A stretch of 60,459 bases of DNA, taken from NCBI GenBank assembly GCA_903864265.1, contig CAIPFN010000243.1, forward strand, positions 1 to 60,459. Direction: 5' to 3'. The DNA is from an uncultured Bacteroidales bacterium. GTDB lineage: Bacteria; Bacteroidota; Bacteroidia; Bacteroidales; UBA4417. Shown in pieces: positions 19,415 through 28,696 of the stretch (position 1 is the stretch's first letter; every line of letters starts with the position of its first letter). The position numbers were made by a program, and so were the translations under genes. Below the pieces are notes generated by a model, which saw only the letters and a list, made by a program, of their open reading frames with translations, was not told the origin of the DNA and did not search any database.

Positions 19415-20803
19415 TTATTTGGGTTCACAAACAACAGATAAAGCAAAATTGCCGGATACTTTATGTTCAATTGAACTTATGCAAGGCTTTTCTGTCTTAT
19501 CATGGCTGTCTTCATATAAAGTACCATCGAAGTTACCGGCGACCAACCCTCCTGTTCTGAGCGTTAGGGATGTTATGTTTACCTTCAGGTTATTGCATAT
19601 CTCATTCGAAACCTGGCAGGAAGTGCCATTGGGTCTTCTTATGTATGAATTTAAGCCGGCTGACCATCCTTGTGATAGTAGACTAATTGCATCAGTGGAA
19701 CAATCAATACTATTCGGTCCTAGTTTAGGGTTTTTTATCCTGATAGTAAGTGAATTGGGAAAACCTGCTGATATTAAAAGAACAAGTCCTTTTTCTGCAA
19801 CCGAGCCATCATCGTAGTGTGCTTCTGCTAACGCTATATGAGCCGGATCTTTCCCTTTTGCTGCATCTATATATTTTTTGTCTAACAACTGATGACCGTA
19901 CCACTGCTTACCATCAATTGTGGCCTCAAACTTTCCCTCATTGAGAAGCATCACCTGCGACTTAAGCGTAAATTTCTCTTTTGTTTTTTTATATATTAAT
20001 TCGCAGGTTATTTCTACCAACCGGATATCGTTTAACGGAACCACTATCGGGGCTTTGTAAATACCAAAATGATTAGATCCCTCCAATTGCCCTAATTGAT
20101 TAGATATCGGTGCAGGGAGTCCGTTCATTTTCCATCCTGTTATTATAAAATCAGGAGTTACAGGACTATTATTCCCCATTTCTTTATCATCTTTCCTTAC
20201 CAGGATATTCAATTCTGCATCATGGTTTTTTCGCACTTCTTCTGATTCTCTCTCCCGTCGATGACGTTCAATGGTTGCGGGTGCAATTTCGTCGGGATTA
20301 ATTTTACTGTAATCCGGTTTAGCCGGGTTTAGCTTGTCAGCAGCTTTCATTTGTTGATCCAGGTAGTCCCCATGTTCTTGACTTGTAAGTAATTGATCAT
20401 CGATCTGAGTCTCCCTATAGCTTTCTTCTCTTTGTCTATATCCAATGAATGTTAGCGTACTAACTTCAAAAAATTCTGTTTCGCCCCGCTTTAATTCAAT
20501 AGAGGATGGAATCATTACCAATTTTTCGAAAGCATCTCTGGCTTGTTTCGATTTGCCTGTTACATTATCAATTTTAGAAATTGGTTTGTTTTTATCCCCC
20601 AAACTGGAACCCTTCATTGCATCATTTACCCTGGCTTTCGCTTCGGGAGGCAACTGATCGATCATTTTTTGGGCATCCTTCAATGCCTTGTCCATATCCT
20701 GTTGTGTGGGCGCCGGCTTGCTCTTTGTATTTACCTGAGCAACAGCAAAGAATGCTGAAAAAACCAGAGAAATGGTGCAATATATACAGGCTGCCTTTTT
20801 CAT
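19415..20803 (-). CDS. Secreted protein of unknown function
   Basis: Signal peptide; N-terminal MDKALKDAQKMIDQLPPEAKA similar to the short ORF at 22827-23021. Confidence 0.75.
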   Translation of the reverse strand: MKKAACIYCTISLVFSAFFAVAQVNTKSKPAPTQQDMDKALKDAQKMIDQLPPEAKARVNDAMKGSSLGDKNKPISKIDNVTGKSKQARDAFEKLVMIPSSIELKRGETEFFEVSTLTFIGYRQREESYRETQIDDQLLTSQEHGDYLDQQMKAADKLNPAKPDYSKINPDEIAPATIERHRRERESEEVRKNHDAELNILVRKDDKEMGNNSPVTPDFIITGWKMNGLPAPISNQLGQLEGSNHFGIYKAPIVVPLNDIRLVEITCELIYKKTKEKFTLKSQVMLLNEGKFEATIDGKQWYGHQLLDKKYIDAAKGKDPAHIALAEAHYDDGSVAEKGLVLLISAGFPNSLTIRIKNPKLGPNSIDCSTDAISLLSQGWSAGLNSYIRRPNGTSCQVSNEICNNLKVNITSLTLRTGGLVAGNFDGTLYEDSHDKTEKPCISSIEHKVSGNFALSVVCEPK

Positions 20804-20962
20804 AATGTCGATTTATTTTGATAAAACTAGTCCAAATCCTTCTCGCAGATATAATCCTGATGGCCCGACTGCCGCTCCAATCATAATCCTAACATGATTT
20901 ATTGTAAACAATGGTTTTAGCCCAGGCCGGCACACTACAAAAGCTGCCACAACTTGCTGATG

Positions 20963-23021
20963 TTAGTTTGCCAGAGGGTCATGTACCACTTTTATTTTAA
21001 TGATGCCTTTAGTTAATTCCATGTCTCCGTCTTTATGTTTGGTATCAATGGTTTGATCGATTAAGACGGAGGAATTATTAACCGCATTATAGAGAATAAC
21101 AGCCCTGAAGTTAAAACTTGCCGCTGCAGTTTTCTGCTCTGCATCCTGCTTTAGATGCACCATTAAATTTTTATTTTTTAAGTTTTCCAAGGGGGTACTG
21201 CTGACAGACATACTGGTTAACTGGGGAATCCTACCCATCATTTCGTTGGCAACAGCCATGATATCTTTATTTTTGCCGGGCTCTTCTGACTGTACAGTAA
21301 AAACAAGGTTCATAAAACCCAATAAGTCTGCTTTATAGGCTTCTGCTATATTCCCCGATAAATCTGCATCTGGAGGATAATGTGCCGGAGCCAGAGTAGC
21401 CGAATCCTGCTGGCTGCCCTCTGAAAAATCGATACGGAAAACAGGCAGGGGCAACAGCATATCTTTTGGCCCGCTGTATGGGTAGTCATTCCATTTATCT
21501 TTATCATCCTTAACCGATTTTATACCCGTTGTAACCTTCATGGGAATATAAAAATCGGCTGGTTTGGCATTTCCGTAATCGGGTTCAGACAGCATTAGTG
21601 TCCATTTGCAACCAATCCTCGACAGGGATACAAATACTTTATCAGAAGTTTCTGTTTTGCCCGAGGCTTTTGTTACCAATTTGTCATCATCAGTGACCTC
21701 AATGTTGAATTCAATACCGGCGGTCAGCGCAAAGCGATTCAATTTCATAATTCTTTCAAAAAGCTGGGCTAATCTTTCTGCTGTTTTATCATTACCCAAT
21801 AGCTGCATTTGCCTGCAACGACCCAAGGTAATAGACAGATTGAATATCACATCCCAATTCTTCTTCTCTATTTCTCCATTCATATAATTTTCAAATTCCT
21901 GACCATTTAGCAGGTCGGTAATCACAGTCATATCACCGGATTCTATACCCAACAGTTGTTTTTGTCTTTCGAATTTCAGACTGATAGTAAAAACACATTC
22001 CTGCATGAAAATATCTTTGCCGTATTGGGCGAGAAGTAATTTTATTTTTTCATCTGACCTTGAAATAGAAAGGTTGAAGCCCTCTTTTAAATCATTTTCG
22101 AGGGATGTAGCAGGGTCCGGCTCCGTTCCTGTTAAAGCAAAGTAGCGGTAAATTTCAAATACTTTTCTTATCAACTCACGCTCATAAGCCAAAAATCCGT
22201 CTTCCCATTTTTTCCTTTCCGCGTCGTAAAGCTTTTGTGCATTTTCATCACAGAGGGTTGCAAGACTAAAGTTTTTTTTGGGAGGTGGTTCAAAACTCAT
22301 GGGTGGTTTGTTCAGTAAAAGCTGTTTGAGCTGCCTGTGCATTTCACCAAGATTTCCTTTTGGGGGCAGTTTTGAGGCTTCACTGCCCTTGGGCTTTTCA
22401 GGTGCAGTTTGTGCTAATGGAAGTGCTGTTTGCGCAGAAGATGCCGGAAGTGCAGCCAGGTCAATGGTATTCTTAACAGCATCATTCAATCGGTCATCTA
22501 TAATATTAAACTCGTCAACGGTCATTTGAATCAAAGGGTAATTCATAAAACTGTTTTTCTTTGCCGCTTCCTCATTCACATAATCGTCAGTCATCTGTGC
22601 CGATTTGGATAAATTACCTACCAAAATGCGAAACGGATCCCGGCTCTTCAATGGCTGAGCAATAACCTCATCCCTTTTCCTGCTGTATAGCACTACCATG
22701 CTTTTAGTGGTAACCAGCATGCTGTCATTTATTTTTGTTCCATTGTACCAAAGCAAATGGTCTTTTGCCTGTGCCTCTGTTGGCACCTTTAAGGGTTGAG
22801 TTAAATGAATGGGCACTATGGAGGATCTAGGTTTTATGACTCCGTTTTTTTTTAGGCAATGTTTTTAAAGAGGAAGAATCTTTTCCCTGTTGCTGAAATT
22901 TTGAGAGCATTGACTGGGCATCTTTAACCATTTTATCTATCTCCGCCTGGGAAGGTTCCTGGCAAAACCCATTCAGAAAAAACAGAACAAAAGAGAGGGT
23001 GGTGAGGATGATTTTTTTCAT
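20963..23021 (-). pseudogene. Single secreted-protein gene split into two frames (22827-23021 signal peptide part; 20963-22816 body) at an A9 run (22845-22853)
   Basis: Manual translation: removing one A gives ...LKTLPKKNGVIKPRSSIVPIHLTQPLKVPTEAQ..., joining both ORFs without a stop; the downstream ORF lacks its own signal peptide and would need a GTG start. Confidence 0.75.
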
Positions 23022-23045
23022 GACATTTTGGTGCTAATTGAAAAA

Positions 23046-24335
23046 TTATTTCAATTCCTTCTGGCAGACATACAATTGATGTCCATCCGCATTTTTCATC
23101 ATTTCAAACCATACGATATAGTCTTTGCCATTAAAATTCAGTATTTGTGCATCTCCCATATTGTCAATCGTTTCTTTGCTGCCGTCAGGGTAATACAAAG
23201 TGTGTTGCTGGTAAACAATGGATTTTGCCGGGTTGCTTGCCACCAATAAATTGGTTTTGGTTATGTTTATCGGGAAATCAAGTTTAGTGGTATAATCAAT
23301 GTATGCTTCCATAGTGTTATAATTTTCGGTATCGGTTTCGTTGTGCACTTTGTTCTTTTGTTTGACGATACTCACCACACGACCATTGTCGGTGCCATAC
23401 ACTTCAGAATAGAATTTTCCGCCTGAATACATATTGTCATTTTTTATATCAGGGATATTAATTACAGGCAACGTTTTGCCATTCGAAAAGGTATGGGCGT
23501 TTTTACCTTGTGCGAAAGCCAAAGTGCCGCATGGATAAGTAGTTGAAAGACTTCCCATTAAGTAGTCCTTTACGCGCAGCACATTCTTTTCGGTCAGTAT
23601 CAGGCCGTTAAAGCCGGCTTTTTTCTCTCCAATAAAACTTTCGCTGCCAAATCCGAAAAAATTTTCTGTAGGTTTGCCATCTTCCATGGATTTTAAAACC
23701 AGCATCTTTTCCCCGGAACCCTTATACGGCCCATAGCTTTTCCCTTTGTATCTGAATGCAAATGATACGTCCGGTATGTTTACCGAAGTTCCTGGACCCG
23801 TTGAATGAGCTACCATAACTTCTGATTCGGTGAAAAATTCAGATTTATTTTTTTCATAACTAATAAACTGCGGTCGCAATGGAATTCGTAAAGAATCATT
23901 TTCCAATCTTTTACCATCAAAATAAATGACATAATTGGTTATTTCGCCTACGTCATAATAACTGATAATCCGCACCCGGACATAATTGAGAATTTTGGGA
24001 TCAGCATCATCTTTTTTGGGCTGCCCCGGCGCTTGTATATAACCACCCCAAAACCTGTCGCCTTTCTTTTGCTGCAATATCATTATACCATTAACCGGAG
24101 CCTGATCAATAAAAACAGGCTTCTCGTTATTTTCCGTGGCGTCGCTATATTCGCTGCCTGCGGCTTCTTCATTTTTTTCTGTTTGGGTTGTGGGCTTTTC
24201 AATGGCCATAGCTTTGTCAACCGTTTTGTTTACTTTGTCTTTTAACTTATTCAGGATTTGTGCCTGAGAGGGTATTATTGAGATCAATAATACAGACACA
24301 AGAATTAGATTTTTATAAACAAATACTTTTTTCAT
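23046..24335 (-). CDS. Secreted protein of unknown function
   Basis: Signal peptide MKKVFVYKNLILVSVLLISIIPSQAQ followed by ILNKLKDKVNKTVDKAM. Confidence 0.75.
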   Translation of the reverse strand: MKKVFVYKNLILVSVLLISIIPSQAQILNKLKDKVNKTVDKAMAIEKPTTQTEKNEEAAGSEYSDATENNEKPVFIDQAPVNGIMILQQKKGDRFWGGYIQAPGQPKKDDADPKILNYVRVRIISYYDVGEITNYVIYFDGKRLENDSLRIPLRPQFISYEKNKSEFFTESEVMVAHSTGPGTSVNIPDVSFAFRYKGKSYGPYKGSGEKMLVLKSMEDGKPTENFFGFGSESFIGEKKAGFNGLILTEKNVLRVKDYLMGSLSTTYPCGTLAFAQGKNAHTFSNGKTLPVINIPDIKNDNMYSGGKFYSEVYGTDNGRVVSIVKQKNKVHNETDTENYNTMEAYIDYTTKLDFPINITKTNLLVASNPAKSIVYQQHTLYYPDGSKETIDNMGDAQILNFNGKDYIVWFEMMKNADGHQLYVCQKELK

Positions 24336-24421
24336 GGTCTATTTTTTTGAGATTTTAGATTTTCAGCATGCTTGACATCAACAGCGTTCTTTCCGGAAAG
24401 TGAATCATGGTCAATGGGAAC

Positions 24422-24865
24422 TCACTTTTTGATCCGTACATATTTTTCAACAGTAGCCTCTTTTTTATCCATGACACCCTTATCGTCAACCGGATACGTT
24501 TGGGTGAGGGTATCATTCTTTATTTCCAGGGTCATTTTGATTGTTTTGCCTTCCCAGGGCTTGTAAAAAAGAATACTTACATTTTCCTCGTATAGGTTTC
24601 CTTCCAGTTTGAATGTTCCGGTACCATAGGCATCCGTAACAGTTGTATCTGCTTTTATACGGGCAACAAACATCCAATGATTGCCCGACCAGATTTTTGT
24701 CAGATCCATATCCATTTTACCCGGGAAATCTACCACCGACGAATCGCCTTTAAATGTTTGGGAATGAGCGAGTTTCCAGGCGCCTTCGATATTGAGGCTA
24801 TTCTTCTGGCTACAAGCGCTGATGATGAATGTTGCTATTAAAATGCAAAAGAGATTTGTTCTCAT
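24422..24865 (-). CDS. Small lipoprotein, lipocalin-like
   Basis: Lipobox IISACSQK; IEGAWKLAHSQTF... beta-rich small protein. Confidence 0.6.
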   Translation of the reverse strand: MRTNLFCILIATFIISACSQKNSLNIEGAWKLAHSQTFKGDSSVVDFPGKMDMDLTKIWSGNHWMFVARIKADTTVTDAYGTGTFKLEGNLYEENVSILFYKPWEGKTIKMTLEIKNDTLTQTYPVDDKGVMDKKEATVEKYVRIKK

Positions 24866-24935
24866 AATTTCAGGTTTTTCAGGTTAATTTTAGTTGATCT
24901 GGTACCAGTAAAAAAAATCCTTGCTCTTTTCTTTA

Positions 24936-25319
24936 TTATGCCGGTGCCTGCGTCATGCCCAGTTGGTCTATAAGTGCCATCGAATCGGCCATTAACCAGT
25001 GATGTACGATTTTACCGTTATCAATCTGGTAGCTGATTACCAATGGAAATTCAACCATACGATGGGTGGGCGGGATGCCGTTAAATTCACCTTCATGGCG
25101 ACCTTTCAATCGCCCACGAACCATTACCCGGTTGCCTTCCGCCATCATCTCATCGGTAAAAATTTCGTAGTTTGGAAACACCGATTCGAAAAAAAGTATA
25201 TGCCCGATAAGTTCCCTGTCTGTAATATATTCCTCCAGAAGTTCTCTTGTTACTGCAGACCCGGCCATGGCATTAAAATACCGGATGATAAATTCCTTGT
25301 TTTCCTTTTCCTTTTCCAT
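24936..25319 (-). CDS. SnoaL/ester-cyclase-like (NTF2-fold) protein
   Basis: NKEFIIRYFNAMAG... RGRLKGRHEGEFNGIPPTHRMVEFPLVISYQIDNGKIVHHWLMAD. Confidence 0.8.
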   Translation of the reverse strand: MEKEKENKEFIIRYFNAMAGSAVTRELLEEYITDRELIGHILFFESVFPNYEIFTDEMMAEGNRVMVRGRLKGRHEGEFNGIPPTHRMVEFPLVISYQIDNGKIVHHWLMADSMALIDQLGMTQAPA

Positions 25320-25550
25320 ACTGATTATAAATTTATTACTGTTGCCTCAAAAGGTAGTTACCCGTTTGCAGCAAACAAATATTCAATTGTTGCAGATGCA
25401 TTGAAACGACCGGAAAATGAGAAGGTAATACTATTTCGTTTTTAAAAGTGTTTTGCGAAATAGCTGATTGACTAAAAAAAAGTAATAAAAGCTATAGGAC
25501 GCCCTGGTTTATTTATATGGCCGACGGTCCTGGCCTTATCGGGCAGGTCT

Positions 25551-25934
25551 CTATGCCGGCATTTTCAGTACGCCCAGTTGTTCCATGAGCGCCATGGAAT
25601 CCGCAATAAGCCAGTGATGGACTATTTTCCCGTTTTCAATGTCGTAACTGATCACAAAAGGAAATTCAACTTTGCAGTGGGTAGGCGGGATGCCGTTAAA
25701 TTCTCCCTCGTGGCAGCCTTTCATTCTAGCCCTGACTACAACCCGATTACCTTCGGCAGTGATTTCGTCGGCAAACATTTCGTATTTCGGGAAGGCCGCA
25801 TCAAAAAAAGATATGTGACCCAGGAGTTCTTCATCGGTCATGTATTGCTCCATCAATTCCCTGGTTTTGAAAACCCCGCTTAATGCATTGATATAGCGGA
25901 TGATAAACTCTTTGTTTTGCCTTTGCTGTTCCAT
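25551..25934 (-). CDS. SnoaL/ester-cyclase-like protein, tandem paralog of 24936-25319
   Basis: Near-collinear with the previous ORF (EGNRVVVRARMKGCHEGEFNGIPPTHCKVEFPFVISYDIENGKIVHHWLIADSMALMEQLG). Confidence 0.8.
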   Translation of the reverse strand: MEQQRQNKEFIIRYINALSGVFKTRELMEQYMTDEELLGHISFFDAAFPKYEMFADEITAEGNRVVVRARMKGCHEGEFNGIPPTHCKVEFPFVISYDIENGKIVHHWLIADSMALMEQLGVLKMPA

Positions 25935-25999
25935 GGTTATATTTTTTAACAAAGTTACATGCAGAAAACTGGATGTGTTATTCCATTTGTTGCGATCTT

Positions 26000-26866
26000 T
26001 TATTCATTTGTTGCAGTTGTGTTGCTGCGGCGAAAAACAGAAGGCAGTATGCCATATTGCTTCTGAAAAATATTAGTAAAATGACTCAGGGTCTGAAACC
26101 CTGTTTTATAGGCTACTTCACTAACCGTGAGGTCCGTTGTTTCCAACAGTTGTTTTGCTTTTTGCAACCGCATGATTTTGATATAGTTGGCAGGTGCCTG
26201 ATGGATGAGTGATTTCAAACGGCGGAACAACTGTGTGCGGCTCAGCGACATGGCTTTGCATAAAGCTTCGGTGTCGAAATTTTCATCTTCCAGGTTAACT
26301 TTAATAAGGGTATTTATTTTTTGAATAAAAGCCGCTTCCTGGGGACGGCTCTGTTCAAGAGTGGCTATGAGCTTTTCGGTTTGCGTAAAATGCGAGCGCA
26401 AACGTTTTTGAATTTCTTTATAAAACTGGGGAAGATTATTTGCCGATATGTGGGTTGGGAGCACCTGATCAGGAGTTAAGCCCTGTTGGTGTAAAGGTAA
26501 AATCAGGATATACAGCGTTCCGTTGAGCAAAGCGTGGCCTGTAAAGGAGTAGGCCGTTTGTGTGGTAATTTCATTGACCCGGATCAGGTTGATACTGCTG
26601 TTTTCTATTTCAAGCTGAAGGTTTTGATTATCAGGGCTGTAAAATAAGCGCACCTCTATTTTGCTGTTCGGGGGCAGCAGACTGATAATGTTGCAAATGA
26701 GTTGAACCAGGGATTGGGAAAGTAAAAAAGGCTGGTAGTGTACGAGTTGTTTCTTTAAGGCTGATGAAAATGAAAGCTGCACTTTGTTGGCTTGTGCATA
26801 AGGCAGTAAGCCTTGCGTGAGACCCTTAAAAAATGATATAATATCGGCTTCGGCTGAATAAATCAT
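26000..26866 (-). CDS. AraC-family transcriptional regulator
   Basis: C-terminal double HTH: FDTEALCKAMSLSRTQLFRRLKSL...ANYIKIMRLQKAKQLLETTDLTVSEVAYKTGFQTLSHFTNIFQKQYG. Confidence 0.9.
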   Translation of the reverse strand: MIYSAEADIISFFKGLTQGLLPYAQANKVQLSFSSALKKQLVHYQPFLLSQSLVQLICNIISLLPPNSKIEVRLFYSPDNQNLQLEIENSSINLIRVNEITTQTAYSFTGHALLNGTLYILILPLHQQGLTPDQVLPTHISANNLPQFYKEIQKRLRSHFTQTEKLIATLEQSRPQEAAFIQKINTLIKVNLEDENFDTEALCKAMSLSRTQLFRRLKSLIHQAPANYIKIMRLQKAKQLLETTDLTVSEVAYKTGFQTLSHFTNIFQKQYGILPSVFRRSNTTATNE

Positions 26867-27379
26867 ACAGTTTCCCCTTTTAATTGATAACAATACGTAT
26901 GGGTAGTTAATGAGCAGCAATTCAGTATAGCGAATGAAAACCCTTGCGACGACCACAAATCCGCTGTTTTAGCAGAGGGAAATGATCATTTAAAACTCAA
27001 TCAGCAAAATGCAGAAAACGTTAGGATGCTAAGTCATATAAGTTCAATAAAGATACATATAATATTCGACATATTTAAAAGCGAAAAAATCAATTTTATC
27101 CTGGGGGTACATGAAGATGCCGTTATTATAATAAGGAAGTACGGGCCGTTACCGGGTTCAAGCGTTTCTTGTCCGGAACACCTGGTTACTATACATAATG
27201 AATAGATAGATTGGGCGGATGGGCCAACTACACCAATTTACATGCTGCACTCCCGCTAATTTCTGTAGGAATGAGTTGATCTGTCTGCCTTAGGCGGATT
27301 ACAGCCCTTAGGAACATTATCCCCTGTTTCTGAGAGCGAATGCTCCTGGCACTCCCACAAATTCACCCGGAATATTATT

Positions 27380-27420
27380 ACGCAAAATGCGTTACGCAAA
27401 ATGCGTAACGCATTTTGCGT
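27380..27420. repeat. Array of three palindromic units ACGCA(AAA/TTT)TGCGT at 14-bp period (27380, 27394, 27408)
   Basis: ACGCAAAATGCGT-T-ACGCAAAATGCGT-A-ACGCATTTTGCGT read directly. Confidence 0.95.
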
Positions 27421-27446
27421 AATAATTGAAAAATGTCGTACCTTTG
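27414..27446 (+). promoter_or_regulatory. Putative Bacteroidetes promoter for the AAA ATPase (TTTG-N21-TACCTTTG)
   Basis: TTTG at 27414-27417 inside palindrome unit 3, TACCTTTG at 27439-27446. Confidence 0.65.
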
Positions 27447-27466
27447 TGGGGAAAACACAGCTTAGC

Positions 27467-28588
27467 ATGAAACCACAAAACCCTTTTCCGACCTTAGAAT
27501 ACATTTCACCTGTTTATTTTTGCGACCGGGAAGCTGAGCTGGTTCAGCTTATTGATTCCATTGATAATCAAAGAAATATAACAATTATATCCCCTCGAAG
27601 GTTGGGGAAAACCGCCCTGATCAGGCACTGTTTCCATCAGCTGAAAAACAGGAAAGACCTTTCGCTGCATTATTTTGATATTTATGCCACCCGGAATTTG
27701 CACGAGTTTATCAACCTGCTCTCCTCGTCCCTGATCGGTTATTTTGAATCGAAACCGGAAAAAATGCTCGCGCAACTTGTAAAAATGCTCGGTCAGTTCA
27801 GGCCCAAGCTCTCCTTCGACGAGCTCTCGGGGGCGCCGGCCGTGGAATTATCCCTGCAATCCGATTCGGAAAAAGAACAAAGCCTGGCAGCCATTTTCAA
27901 CTACCTTTCGAAACAAAAGCAAAGAGTGGTGATTGCCATCGACGAGTTTCAGCAAATCACCAATTACCCCGAACAAAATGTGGAGGCCCTGTTGCGGTCG
28001 CATATTCAGTCCAACCCGAATGTGACCATGATCTTTTCGGGCAGCAACCGCCGGATGCTGGTTTCGTTATTTAGCGAGTATGCCCGCCCGTTTTATCAAA
28101 GCAGCGGTTTCCTTTTTCTGGATAAAATCGATCCGGAACTTTATAAAGTATTTATTGCCAGTCATTTCAAAAAGGCGGGAAGGAAGATCGCGGAGGAAGC
28201 CCTGGGTTTTATACTGGACTGGGCGCAGGGGCATACGTACTTCGTTCAGGAAATATGCAACCGTTTGTACGCGTCTGGCCTGGCTGCAATCGGCATACCG
28301 GAGGTAAAGCAGGTCACCTTTCAGATCCTGGAGGAAAGGGCGCCTTTATACCATGTGTTCCAAAACATGCTCACCGCTTCACAATATGCCCTGTTAAAGG
28401 CCATTGCCCATGAAACAAGCATTGAAAAGCATACGGCCTCTTCCTTTCTGACCAGGCACAAGCTTGGTGCGGCCAGTACCGTGGCCCGCTCCCTGGAAGC
28501 CCTGGAAACCAAAGATTTGATCCTGTTCGAAAATAACAGCTACTCCCTTTCCGATATTTTTCTGATGCGATGGCTGCAAAGACAATAA
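27467..28588 (+). CDS. AAA+ ATPase (archaeal-type/MNS family) with C-terminal winged helix
   Basis: FCDREAELVQLIDSIDNQRNITIISPRRLGKTALIRHC (Walker A), RVVIAIDEFQQI (Walker B), MIFSGSNRRML, C-terminal HKLGAASTVARSLEALETKDLI...YSLSDIFLMRWL; start at ATG 27467. Confidence 0.88.
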   Translation: MKPQNPFPTLEYISPVYFCDREAELVQLIDSIDNQRNITIISPRRLGKTALIRHCFHQLKNRKDLSLHYFDIYATRNLHEFINLLSSSLIGYFESKPEKMLAQLVKMLGQFRPKLSFDELSGAPAVELSLQSDSEKEQSLAAIFNYLSKQKQRVVIAIDEFQQITNYPEQNVEALLRSHIQSNPNVTMIFSGSNRRMLVSLFSEYARPFYQSSGFLFLDKIDPELYKVFIASHFKKAGRKIAEEALGFILDWAQGHTYFVQEICNRLYASGLAAIGIPEVKQVTFQILEERAPLYHVFQNMLTASQYALLKAIAHETSIEKHTASSFLTRHKLGAASTVARSLEALETKDLILFENNSYSLSDIFLMRWLQRQ

Positions 28589-28609
28589 GAAACCGACATG
28601 CTGTTTTTT

Positions 28610-28636
28610 GCGCAAAATGCGTAACGCATTTTGCGC
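28610..28636. repeat. Second array of the same palindrome: two units GCGCAAAATGCGT-A-ACGCATTTTGCGC
   Basis: Read directly; 21 bp after the ATPase stop codon; same 14-bp period. Confidence 0.95.
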
Positions 28637-28670
28637 GATGGATTCCTATGAGGCTCAATCCAAAGATTTG

Positions 28671-28678
28671 TACCTTTG
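28671..28678 (+). promoter_or_regulatory. Putative -7 element TACCTTTG upstream of hflX
   Basis: Matches TAnnTTTG about 19 nt before ATG 28697; the -33 element is weak. Confidence 0.5.
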
Positions 28679-28696
28679 CTTTCTCAATACCCATCA

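Noticed and set aside
26383-26410. gcgtaaaatgcgagcgcaaacg resembling the ACGCAAAATGCGT unit
   Set aside because: Imperfect and inside the AraC coding sequence; likely coincidental.
27380-27420. Possible CRISPR repeats
   Set aside because: Units are adjacent with 1-nt separation, no spacers, no cas genes nearby; better explained as an operator or terminal palindrome array.
27467-28588. Classical insertion sequence or transposon around the AAA ATPase
   Set aside because: No transposase/integrase and no target-site duplication visible by eye; only palindrome arrays support mobility, so kept as a hypothesis only.
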